A stretch of DNA of 64,000 bases from Reyranella sp. (GTDB lineage Bacteria; Pseudomonadota; Alphaproteobacteria; Reyranellales; Reyranellaceae), in assembly GCF_004297265.1 (NCBI RefSeq), contig NZ_SCUT01000058.1, positions 1-64,000 of the forward strand, written 5' to 3'. The notes beneath the pieces were generated by a model, which did not search any database, was not told where the DNA came from, and saw only the letters and a list, made by a program, of their open reading frames with translations. This document shows positions 50,453-59,134 of the stretch, in pieces (position 1 is the stretch's first letter; each line of letters starts with the position of its first letter). Position numbers and translations under genes: made by a program.

Positions 50453-51586
50453 ATGACCGGCATGGGCACGAACGGAGCCGGTTCAGGCCCTGTTTCGGGT
50501 AGGGGCGCCTCGGTGACGCTCTCCAATCTGGAGAAGACCTACGATCGCGCCAATGCCGCCAAGGCTGTCGACGGCGTATCGCTCGACATCCGGTCCGGCG
50601 AGTTCCTGACGATGCTGGGTCCCAGCGGCTCGGGAAAAACGACAACCCTGATGATGATCGCCGGCTTCGAGACACCGACCGCCGGCGACATCGCGATCGA
50701 CGGCAAGTCGGTCGTCGCCATGCCGCCCTACCGGCGCAACATCGGCATGGTGTTTCAGAATTACGCGCTCTTCCCTCACCTCACCGTCGAGGAGAATGTC
50801 GGCTTCCCGCTGAAGCAGCGCGGGGTCCCGAAGGCCGAGCGCGCCAAGCTGGTCGCAGAGGCGCTGGAGCTGGTGCACCTGCCGGGTTACGGCGCCCGCT
50901 ATCCGCGCCAGCTCTCGGGCGGTCAGCAGCAGCGCGTGGCCGTGGCGCGCGCCGTCGTCTTCAGGCCGCGCCTGCTGCTGATGGACGAGCCGCTGGGCGC
51001 GCTCGACAAGCAGCTCCGCGAGAACCTGCAGCTCGAGATGCGCCGCCTCCATGCCGATCTCGGCATTACCTTCATCTACGTGACGCACGACCAGGAGGAA
51101 GCGCTCACCATGTCCGACCGCATCGCCGTCATGAACGACGGCAAGGTGGCGCAGGTCGGAAGCCCCGAGGATCTCTACGACCGGCCGGACAACCGCTTCG
51201 TCGCGGGGTTCATCGGCGAGTCCAACTTCCTGCCGGCGGTGGTGCGCGGAATGGAGGACAACATCGTCATCGCCGAATGCGAAGGCGCGCTGATCCGCGC
51301 CCTCTGCCCGGGCCGCCCGGCCAGCGGCGAGAAGGTGACGCTGACCACGCGGCCGGAACGTCTGCGCTTCGCCGACGGTGTCTGGGCCGGGACGCCGCCG
51401 CAGAATCGCCTGAGCGTAACCGTCACCGAGGCCGTCTTCGCCGGCGAGCGGTGCCGCTACATGCTGCAGGCCGGCGACGGAACGTCGATCGTGCTCAAGG
51501 AGCCGTCCAGCGCCACCATCCGCCGCCGCGCCGTCGGCGAGCGCGCGGAGATCGCCTGGTCGGTTGCGGATACGATTCTTGTCTGA
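50453..51586 (+). CDS. ABC transporter ATP-binding protein, PotA type
   Basis: A 377-residue ATPase. Walker A is LGPSGSGKTT, the Q loop is VFQNYALFPHLTVEENV, the signature is LSGGQQQRVAVARAV, Walker B is LLLMDEPLGALD, and the H loop is THDQEEAL. The C-terminal TOBE domain (about residues 290-375) is typical of CUT1/PotA proteins. The start is 4 bp after the binding-protein stop, and its stop overlaps the first permease gene. Confidence 0.95.
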   Translation: MTGMGTNGAGSGPVSGRGASVTLSNLEKTYDRANAAKAVDGVSLDIRSGEFLTMLGPSGSGKTTTLMMIAGFETPTAGDIAIDGKSVVAMPPYRRNIGMVFQNYALFPHLTVEENVGFPLKQRGVPKAERAKLVAEALELVHLPGYGARYPRQLSGGQQQRVAVARAVVFRPRLLLMDEPLGALDKQLRENLQLEMRRLHADLGITFIYVTHDQEEALTMSDRIAVMNDGKVAQVGSPEDLYDRPDNRFVAGFIGESNFLPAVVRGMEDNIVIAECEGALIRALCPGRPASGEKVTLTTRPERLRFADGVWAGTPPQNRLSVTVTEAVFAGERCRYMLQAGDGTSIVLKEPSSATIRRRAVGERAEIAWSVADTILV

Positions 51587-52475
51587 AGTAGTCCAGCCCG
51601 CGTCGCTCGCCCTTGCGGTCAGCCGGCCGAAGACGTCACCGTTCGACTGGCGCCGCGCCGTGCCGTTGCTGCTGGCGGCACCGCTGTTGATCTACATGCT
51701 GGTCTTCTACGCGCTCCCGGTGGTGGCGATGCTGTTGCGCAGCGTGAACGATCCGACGTGGACACTGTCGCATTACGCGACCCTGTTGGACGATGTCGTC
51801 TTCCAGAAGACCTTCTGGATCACGATCAACACCTCCGTGACGGTCACCCTGGGGTGCCTGATCCTGGGCTATCCGGTCGCCATGGGGCTGGTGCGCGCCA
51901 AATCTATGGCGCCCTTCATCCTGGTGGTCATCCTGCTGCCCTTCTGGACCAGCGTCCTGGTCCGCAGCTACGCCTGGATGGTGCTGCTCGGCCGCCACGG
52001 CCTGGTCAACGAGGCGCTGTTGGCGCTCGGCATGATCGACCGGCCGATCCGGATCCTGAACACGCCGCTCGCGACCCAGATCGCGATGATCCATATCCTC
52101 TTGCCCTACATGATCCTGCCCATCGCCAATGCACTGCGGCAGATTGATCCCTCGCTGATCCGCGCCGCCTCCGGCCTCGGTTCGACGCCGTTCATGACCT
52201 TCCGCCAGGTCATCCTGCCGCTCTCGATGTCCGGCGTTGCGGCGGGCACGCTCCTCACCTTCGTTCTGGCGCTCGGCTTCTACATTACGCCCGCCATGGT
52301 CGGCGGCCCGCGTGATATCACCCTGTCGATGCTGATCGCCCAGCAGGTCGACCAGCTCAACTGGGCCTATGCCGCGACACTCTCGGCGGTCCTGCTGGCG
52401 ACGGCGCTCGCCATACTCGCGGTGGCGCGCAAGCTGCCGGGCGTCGGCAATGCTTTCAGGACGAGCATGCGATGA
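51579..52475 (+). CDS. ABC transporter permease, PotB type
   Basis: A 298-residue inner-membrane permease with about six helices. The EAA-type cytoplasmic loop that docks the ATPase is at about residues 190-210 (IRAASGLGSTPFMTFRQVILPLS). The start is uncertain: TTG 51579, overlapping the ATPase stop, is preferred, while TTG 51564 is possible. Its stop overlaps the next permease in an ATGA arrangement, so the two subunits are made together. Confidence 0.88.
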   Translation: MSEVVQPASLALAVSRPKTSPFDWRRAVPLLLAAPLLIYMLVFYALPVVAMLLRSVNDPTWTLSHYATLLDDVVFQKTFWITINTSVTVTLGCLILGYPVAMGLVRAKSMAPFILVVILLPFWTSVLVRSYAWMVLLGRHGLVNEALLALGMIDRPIRILNTPLATQIAMIHILLPYMILPIANALRQIDPSLIRAASGLGSTPFMTFRQVILPLSMSGVAAGTLLTFVLALGFYITPAMVGGPRDITLSMLIAQQVDQLNWAYAATLSAVLLATALAILAVARKLPGVGNAFRTSMR

Positions 52476-53281
52476 TGCTGGGACGCATCCTTCCGGCCAG
52501 CATCGTCGGGCTCATCCTGTTCTTCCTCGCCTTCCCGATCGTCGTGGTGGCGATCGTCTCCTTCTCCTCGGCCACCTACCTCACCTTCCCGCCGCCGGCC
52601 TTCGGCCTGCGTTGGTACGAAGCCTATTTCAGCAATCCCGACTGGCTGAAGCCCACCTGGGTCAGCCTCTGGGTGGCTGCAGCCGTCGTCGTGCTGGCAA
52701 CCTTTCTCGGCACGCTGGCGGCGCTCGGCATCGCCCGGCTGCCGAAGGGACTGCGCATCGTCGCGGCCAGTCTCATCCTGTCGCCGCTGATCGTGCCCGG
52801 CATCGTCGTGGCGATCGGAATCTACTATGCCTATGCGCGCTACGGCCTGGTTGGCACGCCGATCGCGATGGTGCTGGCGCACACCTGCCTCGCCGTGCCC
52901 TTCGTCGTCACCAGCGTGACAGCGAGCCTCTCGGGCATCGATCCGCGGCTGGAGCAGGCCGCGCTCAGCCTCGGCGCGACGCCCGGCGCCACCTTCTTCC
53001 AGGTGACCCTGCCGCTGATCCAGCCCGGCGTGCTGGTGGGTGCGCTGTTCGCCTTCATCACCTCGTTCGACGAGCTGATCGTGGCACTGTTCATCTCGGG
53101 CACCGGCGCCGTCACCCTGCCGCGCCGCATGTGGGACGACCTGCGCTTCCAGATCGACCCCACCATCGCCGCCGTCTCGACGCTGACGATCGTGCTGACC
53201 GCCGCGCTGATGGGGGCCGCACATCTCTTGCGCAAGCGCGCGGAGCGCAACCGGACGGCTATTTCTTCTGCAGCTGCCTGA
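52472..53281 (+). CDS. ABC transporter permease, PotC type
   Basis: A 269-residue permease, partner of the PotB-type subunit. It has about six helices and the EAA loop LEQAALSLGATPGATFFQVTLPLIQPG. ATG 52472 overlaps the PotB stop. Its last 23 bp overlap the convergent peroxiredoxin gene, an unusually long convergent overlap here. The terminal residues ERNRTAISSAAA are read across that overlap. Confidence 0.92.
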   Translation: MMLGRILPASIVGLILFFLAFPIVVVAIVSFSSATYLTFPPPAFGLRWYEAYFSNPDWLKPTWVSLWVAAAVVVLATFLGTLAALGIARLPKGLRIVAASLILSPLIVPGIVVAIGIYYAYARYGLVGTPIAMVLAHTCLAVPFVVTSVTASLSGIDPRLEQAALSLGATPGATFFQVTLPLIQPGVLVGALFAFITSFDELIVALFISGTGAVTLPRRMWDDLRFQIDPTIAAVSTLTIVLTAALMGAAHLLRKRAERNRTAISSAAA

Positions 53282-53798
53282 CCGCCGCGATCGTGTTCTC
53301 GACATGCTTGTCGGGATTGCGGTCGGAGAAGGCGTAGACGATCTTTCCATCCGGCGCGATAACATAGGAGATGCGGTCGGCGATGCCGACGCTGCCGACC
53401 CGGATCAACGCCGAATCATAGGCCTTGATCACCTTGAGATCGGGATCGGCCGCAACCGGGAATTTGCCGGAGCAGGCCTGTGTCGAGAACTTGTGCAGGG
53501 TGCCAATATCGTCGGCGGACATGCCGATCAACGACGCGCCCATCGCCTTGAATTGTTCCGCCGCCTCGGCGAACTCGTGTGCCTCCGCGGTGCAGCCGGT
53601 GGTGAAGGCCTTGGGGAAGAAGTAGAGGACCACCGGTCCCTTCTTCAGCGCCTCGGCCAGCGAGAAGGTGTAGTCCTTGCCATCGAGCGCTGCCGCCGCC
53701 GTGAAGTCCGGCGCCGCGTCGCCGGGCTTCAGGGCTGCCCAGACGGGCGTCGCGAGGACACAGGCGAGAGCGATGGCCACTGCCGCAATCCGCTTCAT
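53259..53798 (-). CDS. Exported peroxiredoxin (AhpC/TSA, BCP-like)
   Basis: A 179-residue thiol peroxidase with a signal peptide (MKRIAAVAIALACVLATPVWA), so it works in the periplasm. The motif FPKAFTTGCTAEAHEF contains the peroxidatic C69 in a P-x3-T-x2-C setting. A second cysteine, in TQACSGKFPV, may resolve it. It would reduce peroxides, using a periplasmic thiol partner that is not encoded nearby. It overlaps the end of the PotC-type gene by 23 bp. Confidence 0.9.
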   Translation of the reverse strand: MKRIAAVAIALACVLATPVWAALKPGDAAPDFTAAAALDGKDYTFSLAEALKKGPVVLYFFPKAFTTGCTAEAHEFAEAAEQFKAMGASLIGMSADDIGTLHKFSTQACSGKFPVAADPDLKVIKAYDSALIRVGSVGIADRISYVIAPDGKIVYAFSDRNPDKHVENTIAAVRQLQKK

Positions 53799-53882
53799 GA
53801 TCTTCTCCGCCAGAATTCGGGTTGGCGAAGACCATAACGCACGACGCGGCGCGGTGATGTCACGACGGAGTGAGTTGATGCC

Positions 53883-55043
53883 TCACTCGGCGTGCAGTCC
53901 CTTCATGTAGGTCGATGGTGTGACCGTCTTCACCGATTGCGCGCGCTTGGCCAGCCAATAGGCCTGTGCCGGCGGTACTGACGCGAACTTCTGGTCGACA
54001 CCCAGCTTCTGCGCCGCATCCATCGGCCAGTTTGGATTGTAGAGAAGTTCGCGCGCCAGGGCGATCAGGTCGGCGCGCCCCTCCTGCAGGATCTTCTCCG
54101 CCTGGTCGGCATGCACGATGAGGCCCACGGCCATGCTGAGGATGCCGGCATCGTTCTTCAGCCGGTCTGCATACGGGACCTGATAGCCGTAGGTCACAGG
54201 CCCCGCGCTCACCACCGGTGCGCCGCGCATGCCGCCCGAACTGCAATCGATCACGTCGACGCCCTTGGGCTTCAGGATCTTCGCCAGGGCCACGCTCTGG
54301 TCCGGACCCCAGCCGGAATCGTCTTCGACCGAGAGGCGCACGAACAGCGGCTTCGAAGCCGGCCAGTGCGCCCGCACGCTTTCCACGACCTCGATGGCAA
54401 AGCGCATGCGATTGAGCTCGCTACCGCCATACTGGTCGTTGCGCACGTTGGAGAACGGCGAAAGGAACTGATGGATCAGGTAGCCGTGCGCCATATGGAT
54501 ATCGAGCACGTCGAACCCGGCTTCGTGCGCCCGGCGCGCCGCCTGCCCCCAGCGCTCAACGGCTTCCGGAATCTCCGCGAGGGTCAGTGCCCGCGGCGTC
54601 GGATCGGTATCGGGCGAGTTGATGCCGCTCGACGAGACGAGTTCCCACTCGTCCCAGTCGTCGATCTCGGGCGACGGCTTCAACGGCGCGCCGCCTTCCC
54701 AGGGCCGGAAGCGCCGGGCCTTGCGGCCGGAATGGCCGAGCTGGATGCCCGGCACGGAATTGTGCAGCCGGATGAAGTCGACGCAGCGCTTCAGGCCGGG
54801 AATGAACTTGTCATCCCACAGGCCGAGGTCGCCGAGCGTACCGCAGCCACGCCGCTCGACCTTGGTGGATTCCATGATGACGAGGCCCGCGCCGCCGGCG
54901 GCGTAGCGGCCGGCATTCACCAGGTGCCAGTCGGTCGCGAAACCATTCTCCGCCGCATACTGGTGCATCGGTGCCACGACGACCCGGTTCTTCAGGGTGA
55001 CGTCGCGAATGGAAATCGGCTCGAACAGCATCGGACCGGCCAT
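53883..55043 (-). CDS. NADH:flavin oxidoreductase, Old Yellow Enzyme (YqjM-like)
   Basis: A 386-residue OYE-family flavoprotein reducing activated alkenes with FMN and NAD(P)H. It shows LKNRVVVAPMHQYAAENGFATDWHLVNAGRYAAGGAGLVIMESTKVER, GIQLGHSGRKA, the catalytic HMAHGYLIHQFLSPFSN and the FMN-phosphate segment GRADLIALARELLYNPNWPMDAAQKLG. ATG 55043 has GGGGGG 7 bases upstream. The start is only 13 bp from the divergent CoA-binding gene. Confidence 0.92.
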   Translation of the reverse strand: MAGPMLFEPISIRDVTLKNRVVVAPMHQYAAENGFATDWHLVNAGRYAAGGAGLVIMESTKVERRGCGTLGDLGLWDDKFIPGLKRCVDFIRLHNSVPGIQLGHSGRKARRFRPWEGGAPLKPSPEIDDWDEWELVSSSGINSPDTDPTPRALTLAEIPEAVERWGQAARRAHEAGFDVLDIHMAHGYLIHQFLSPFSNVRNDQYGGSELNRMRFAIEVVESVRAHWPASKPLFVRLSVEDDSGWGPDQSVALAKILKPKGVDVIDCSSGGMRGAPVVSAGPVTYGYQVPYADRLKNDAGILSMAVGLIVHADQAEKILQEGRADLIALARELLYNPNWPMDAAQKLGVDQKFASVPPAQAYWLAKRAQSVKTVTPSTYMKGLHAE

Positions 55044-55056
55044 GTATAATCCCCCC
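55044..55056 (+). promoter_or_regulatory. 13-bp divergent start spacer containing TATAAT
   Basis: Between the OYE ATG (complement of 55041-55043) and the CoA-binding ATG (55057) lies only GTATAATCCCCCC. TATAAT at 55045-55050 is a perfect -10 placed so that transcription would start at or near the ATG. The plus-strand mRNA would then be leaderless; no ribosome site is present. On the minus strand GGGGGG can act as the OYE ribosome site. Confidence 0.5.
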
Positions 55057-55545
55057 ATGCAAGCCGCCTTCAGCGACCGTTACGACGACCTCTACCTGCG
55101 CAAGATCCTGCGCGACACCCGGACCATCGCCATGGTTGGCGCGTCGGCCAACTGGAATCGTCCTAGCTATTTCGCCATGAAATATCTGCTGGACCGCGGC
55201 TACAAGGTCATTCCGGTCAATCCCGCCGCCAAGGGCCAGGAAATCCTCGGCCAGAAGGTCTACGGCTCGCTCGACGAACTGCCGGTGAAGGTCGACATGG
55301 TCGACATCTTCCGCAATTCCGAGGCCGCCGGCCCGATCACCGACGAGGCCATCAAACACGGCGCCAAGGTCGTGTGGATGCAGCTCGGCGTAGTCAACAT
55401 GGAGGCCGCGGCCCACGCCGAAAAGGCCGGGCTCAAGGTGGTGATGAATCGCTGCCCCAAGATCGAGCATTCCCGCCTCGCCGGCACCATCGAATGGCAC
55501 GGCATCGCCAGCGGCGTGATCTCCTCGAGGAAGCGCGCCCTGTGA
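55057..55545 (+). CDS. CoA-binding domain protein (YccU-like)
   Basis: A 162-residue single-domain Rossmann protein of the CoA-binding family. It shows IAMVGASANWNRPSYFAMKYLLDRGYKVIPVNPAAKGQEILGQKVYGSLDELP, VDIFRNSEAAGPITDEAI and VVMNRCPKIEH. Such proteins bind CoA but have no established reaction. The ATG has no upstream ribosome site and may be leaderless. Its stop overlaps the GTG start of the GST gene, so the next two genes are read from the same message. Confidence 0.88.
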   Translation: MQAAFSDRYDDLYLRKILRDTRTIAMVGASANWNRPSYFAMKYLLDRGYKVIPVNPAAKGQEILGQKVYGSLDELPVKVDMVDIFRNSEAAGPITDEAIKHGAKVVWMQLGVVNMEAAAHAEKAGLKVVMNRCPKIEHSRLAGTIEWHGIASGVISSRKRAL

Positions 55546-56150
55546 TCCAGCTCGTCGGCGTGAACCGTTCGCCGTTCACCCGCCGGGTCGCCATCACGCT
55601 TCGGGTCTATGGCATTCCCTACCAGCAACAGCCTCTCTCAGGCTTCGGCAACCGTGCAGAAGTGCGCGGCAGCAACGCTCTTGGCCGTATTCCAGCACTG
55701 ATTCTCGACGACGGTGAGGCGCTGGTCGACAGTGCCGCCATCATCGATCATCTCGATGAAATGCACGGCCGCGACCGCGCCCTGATACCGTCAGCCGGTG
55801 CCGACCGACGCACCGTGCTCAGGATCGCCGCACTGATGATGGGTGCTTGTGACAAGGGGCTCGCAGCGGCTTACGAGCGTAATCATCATCCGCCCGAGAA
55901 AGTCCACCAGCCCTGGATCGACGATTGCCTCGCCCAGATGAGGCATGCGTTGTCGGCAGTCGAAGCAATGCCCGCTGCCTCGCCGAACTACCTGTTGTTT
56001 GGCCGACTGACACATGCCGACATCGCCTGCTTCGTCGCCGAAAGGCTCGCGCGTGGTCTACAAATCGATACGGAGAGCGAGTTGCCGCGCCTGCGAGCCC
56101 TCACCCGCAAACTCGAGGATGAACCGGCTTTTCGGTCGACCGAGCCGTGA
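55542..56150 (+). CDS. Glutathione S-transferase family protein
   Basis: A 202-residue GST. The thioredoxin-like N-terminal domain has NRSPFTRRVAITLRVYGIPYQQ and GEALVDSAAIIDHLDE (the Ser that contacts the gamma-Glu of glutathione). The helical C-terminal domain has LTHADIACFVAERLARGL. GTG 55542 overlaps the upstream stop (GTGA), and its own stop overlaps the next start. It would conjugate or reduce electrophiles with glutathione in the cytoplasm. Confidence 0.88.
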   Translation: MIQLVGVNRSPFTRRVAITLRVYGIPYQQQPLSGFGNRAEVRGSNALGRIPALILDDGEALVDSAAIIDHLDEMHGRDRALIPSAGADRRTVLRIAALMMGACDKGLAAAYERNHHPPEKVHQPWIDDCLAQMRHALSAVEAMPAASPNYLLFGRLTHADIACFVAERLARGLQIDTESELPRLRALTRKLEDEPAFRSTEP

Positions 56151-56515
56151 TGATCGACGCTGCCAAGGAACGCGAGATTCGCAGGAAGCTGAGGACCGCA
56201 TGGTCGACCGAGACCAGCAGCAAGTGGCGGCCTGACAATCCCGCATGCGGCCAGTGCAGCGTCACGGCACTCGTCCTGCAGGACGTGCTGGGCGGCGACA
56301 TCCTCAAGACGTCCGTCGAAGGCCAATGGCACTTCTACAATGGCGTCGATGGCCAGAGGCTCGACCTGACAGATAGCCAATTTGACCGGCCCATCGAATA
56401 CCAGGACCTGCCGAGCAGCAGGAGCGAGGCACTCGAAGACACGTCGGCCCGGCAGTACGAGATTCTGAAGCGAATCTTCATGCAGCAATGCCGGCCTGAG
56501 GGCCGGCATTCGTGA
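56147..56515 (+). CDS. YunG-like protein
   Basis: A 122-residue protein resembling Bacillus YunG. The conserved elements are LRTAWSTETSSKWRPDNPACGQCSVTALVLQDVLGGDILKT and HFYNGVDGQRLDLTDSQF. No function is known. The GC-x-C and HFYN segments look like a Cys-His pair of a papain-like fold, but this is inference. GTG 56147 (or ATG 56150) overlaps the GST stop. Its 3' end lies inside a strong hairpin. Confidence 0.75.
   Translation: MMIDAAKEREIRRKLRTAWSTETSSKWRPDNPACGQCSVTALVLQDVLGGDILKTSVEGQWHFYNGVDGQRLDLTDSQFDRPIEYQDLPSSRSEALEDTSARQYEILKRIFMQQCRPEGRHS
56487..56510 (+). terminator. Hairpin at the end of the YunG-like gene
   Basis: A 10-base perfect stem (56487-56496 with 56501-56510) around TGAG overlaps the last codons of the YunG-like gene. 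There is no T run downstream. Confidence 0.4.
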
Positions 56516-56680
56516 GAGGGTTTGGAGGTCCGCAGCACCGCCACACCAGGCTGCAGACCTCCGCTCCCCCTCATGATCGCATCTTCCCGGTCTTCGCCGG
56601 GAATGACACGGCCCCCCTGAGAGACATCGCCGGGTGCAGGAAAACCGGCGGTGGTGGGGCCACCGCCGGCTCCTCACTGA

Positions 56681-56712
56681 GGTTCTGCTCGGCCACCCGG
56701 GGAGAGATAGCG
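56681..56712. repeat. Imperfect copy of the degP 3' end
   Basis: This segment matches 56805-56835 with one gap and two substitutions. The shared stretch covers the last codons and stop of degP (SPRAA-stop) and the bases just after. In this copy the stop triplet is changed (TAG to GAG on the minus strand). A stem follows each copy on the minus strand, so tail plus hairpin appears duplicated. Confidence 0.65.
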
Positions 56713-56771
56713 GCTTCGCTTCGACCTCGAAGACTGAAATGCAACGCTTGCGACGCTAAGCTCGAAGGCTA

Positions 56772-56797
56772 CGGCCGGAGCCCGAAGGCTCCGGCCG
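56772..56797 (-). terminator. Hairpin downstream of degP
   Basis: A perfect 11-base stem with a CGAA loop (TTCG on the minus strand) begins 14 bp after the degP stop. It lacks a T run, so it may act with Rho or as an mRNA-stabilising end. Confidence 0.5.
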
Positions 56798-56810
56798 ATC
56801 GAGAGGTTTG

Positions 56811-58325
56811 CTAGGCCGCCCGGGGAGAGATAGCGACAAAGCGCGTCATCCCCTCTCGAAACACCTTCATCAGCACCGGCTTGCCGGTGGTCTTCGCTTC
56901 CGTGAGCTTCTCGACGGCCGCCTTCGGGCTGTCGACGGCGTCCTTGCCGACCTGCTGGAGAACGTCGCCTGCCTTCAGGCCCTGATCGTCGGCCGGGCTG
57001 CCCGGCTCGACCGTGGCGACGACCACGCCCTTCACGTCACCGTCGAGGCCGAGCTGCTTGCGCGCCTCCGCGGAGAGCGGCGCCAGCGAGACACCGTAGG
57101 ACAGCGGCGCGGGCTTCGCGGCTCCGTCCTTGCCGTCGGCGCTGGCCTTGACGATCGCGTCGTCCTTCTGGCCACCGACCTTGGCGGTGAGGCTCATCTC
57201 CTTGCCGTCGCGCCACACACCCAGCTTCACCGAGGTGCCCGGCTTGACTGCGGAGATCGTCCGGGTCAGCTCCTTGATGCCGTCGACCTTCTTGCCGTCG
57301 ACGCTCACGATCACGTCACCCGACTGGACACCGGCTGCGAGCGCCGCACTGTCCGGCTGGACCACCGCCACCAGGGCGCCCTTCTCGCTCTTCAGCGACA
57401 GGCTCTCGGCGATCTCCTTGGAGACCGGCTGGATCTGGACACCCAGCAGGCCACGCTCGACGCGACCGCTGTCCTTCAGCTCCGCGACCACCGGCTGCGC
57501 CAGCGAGGACGGGATGGCAAAGCCCAGGCCGATGCTGCCGCCGGTCGGCGAGTAGATGGCCGTGTTGATGCCGATCACGTTGCCGTCCATGTCGAACAGC
57601 GGGCCGCCGGAGTTGCCGCGGTTGATGGCGGCGTCGGTCTGGATGTAGTCGTCGAACGGACCGGAGTGGATGTCACGGCCGCGCGCCGACACGATGCCCG
57701 TGGTCACGGTGCCACCGAGGCCGAACGGGTTGCCGACCGCCATCACCGGCTGGCCGACGCGCACCTTGGTGGCGTCGCCGAACGAGACGTACGGCAGCGG
57801 CTTGTCGCTCTCGACCTTCAGCACGGCCAGGTCGGTCTTCTCGTCGCCGCCCAGCATCTTGGCCGGCAGCTTGGTGCCGTCCGCCATGGTGATCGTGATC
57901 GAGTCGGCCTTGCCGACGACGTGGTAGTTGGTGACGACCACGCCCTTGGCGTCGACGATGAAGCCCGTGCCGACGGCCTGGGCCTTCTCCTTCGACTGCG
58001 GGCGGCCCTTGCCGTCCGGGCGACCCGGCTGCATGGGTTGGCCGAAGCGCTCCGAGAAGCGCTTCATGAACTCTTCCATCTGCTTCTGCTGCGAGTCCGA
58101 CATGCGGGTCTCGTCGCCGTCGTCGGCACCGGCCTTCATGGTCACGGCGACATTGACGACCGCAGGGGTTACCTTCGCGGCCAGGTCCGAGAAGTCCTGA
58201 ACGGGCATGGTCGTCTGGCCGGCGATGGCCGCGGGGGCGGTGAACATCGGAGCGATCAGCGCTGGCGCCGTCAGGGCGGTGGTGAGTGCCAGGGCGGTCA
58301 GGATACGGGACTTGGTCTTGGTCAT
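56811..58325 (-). CDS. degP: Periplasmic serine protease DegP/HtrA (Do family)
   Basis: A 504-residue Do-family protease-chaperone. After a signal peptide (about residues 1-35, AIAGQ), the trypsin-like domain carries the triad H135 (VTNYHVVG), D165 (KTDLAVLK) and S239 (NRGNSGGPLF). Two PDZ domains follow at about residues 290-380 and 405-500. It degrades or refolds damaged envelope proteins. AAGGAGG precedes the ATG. It is divergent from a two-component system, which likely controls it as in other envelope-stress circuits. Confidence 0.95.
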   Translation of the reverse strand: MTKTKSRILTALALTTALTAPALIAPMFTAPAAIAGQTTMPVQDFSDLAAKVTPAVVNVAVTMKAGADDGDETRMSDSQQKQMEEFMKRFSERFGQPMQPGRPDGKGRPQSKEKAQAVGTGFIVDAKGVVVTNYHVVGKADSITITMADGTKLPAKMLGGDEKTDLAVLKVESDKPLPYVSFGDATKVRVGQPVMAVGNPFGLGGTVTTGIVSARGRDIHSGPFDDYIQTDAAINRGNSGGPLFDMDGNVIGINTAIYSPTGGSIGLGFAIPSSLAQPVVAELKDSGRVERGLLGVQIQPVSKEIAESLSLKSEKGALVAVVQPDSAALAAGVQSGDVIVSVDGKKVDGIKELTRTISAVKPGTSVKLGVWRDGKEMSLTAKVGGQKDDAIVKASADGKDGAAKPAPLSYGVSLAPLSAEARKQLGLDGDVKGVVVATVEPGSPADDQGLKAGDVLQQVGKDAVDSPKAAVEKLTEAKTTGKPVLMKVFREGMTRFVAISPRAA

Positions 58326-58459
58326 GATCTACAGCCTCCTCCTTGGGGGGTGCACGGAATATGGGGGGAGGCCTGTAGCGCCCGGATGGCCGCCAGATTG
58401 AATGTTTGTATAGTTGGGGAACGTTGCGCCGGGGGCCGGTGCCGGGATAGACGGGCGTC

Positions 58460-59134
58460 GTGAAGATCCTCCTCGTTGAAGACGACAGCCAAACCGCCGA
58501 CTACATCGCCAAGGGCCTGCGCGAGCACGGGCATGTGGTCGACCATGCCGACAACGGTCGGGACGGCCTGTACCTCGCCACGGGCGAGAAGTACGACGTG
58601 CTGATCGTCGATCGAATGCTGCCCCAGATGGACGGGCTGTCGCTCGTGAAGGCGGCGCGCGCCTCGGGCATGAAGGCACCGGTCCTGTTCCTCACCACCA
58701 TGGGCGGCGTCGACGACAGGGTCGCGGGCCTCGAGGCCGGCGGCGACGACTACCTCACCAAGCCCTTCGCCTTCGCCGAACTCAGGGCCCGCATCGGCGC
58801 CCTCTCCCGCCGCCCGCCGATCGTGGCCGCGACCTCACTCGTCGCGGGCGATCTCGAGATGGACCTGCTGGCGCGGACCGTGACCCGCGCCGGCAAGCGC
58901 ATCGAGCTGCTCGCCCAGGAGTTCAAGGTCCTCGAATACTTGCTGCGCCACGCCGGCCAAGTAGTGACGCGCACGATGCTGCTCGAGAAGGTCTGGGATT
59001 TCCATTTCGATCCCAAGACCAACATCGTCGAGACGCATATCAGCCGGCTCCGCTCAAAGATCGACAAGGGGTTCGACAAGCCGCTGCTCCACACGATCAG
59101 GGGGGCAGGCTATGTCATCCGCGCGCCTGATTAG
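58460..59134 (+). CDS. OmpR/PhoB family response regulator
   Basis: A 224-residue response regulator. The receiver domain has E7-D8-D9, phosphoacceptor D51 (LIVDRMLPQMDG) and the conserved Lys in YLTKPFAF. The C-terminal winged helix (RIELLAQEFKVLEYLLRHAGQVVTRTMLLEKVWDFHFDPKTNIVETHISRLRSKID) binds DNA. It starts with GTG 58460. Its end overlaps the sensor kinase gene by 23 bp. The divergent degP gene is its most obvious candidate target. Confidence 0.94.
   Translation: MKILLVEDDSQTADYIAKGLREHGHVVDHADNGRDGLYLATGEKYDVLIVDRMLPQMDGLSLVKAARASGMKAPVLFLTTMGGVDDRVAGLEAGGDDYLTKPFAFAELRARIGALSRRPPIVAATSLVAGDLEMDLLARTVTRAGKRIELLAQEFKVLEYLLRHAGQVVTRTMLLEKVWDFHFDPKTNIVETHISRLRSKIDKGFDKPLLHTIRGAGYVIRAPD

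Larger units (their letters stand above)
56516..56810. other. Intergenic region with two hairpins and a duplicated degP tail
   Basis: No gene is seen in these 295 bp. The region holds a stem at 56645-56669 (10 base pairs, loop TGGGG) and an 11-base-pair stem with loop CGAA at 56772-56797. A 32-base segment (56681-56712) nearly repeats the 3' end of degP and its downstream flank (56805-56835). Confidence 0.7.

Noticed and set aside
48412..50526. A minus-strand open frame of about 700 codons opposite the monooxygenase and PotD-type genes
   Set aside because: It is a shadow frame without motifs. The plus-strand genes explain the sequence.
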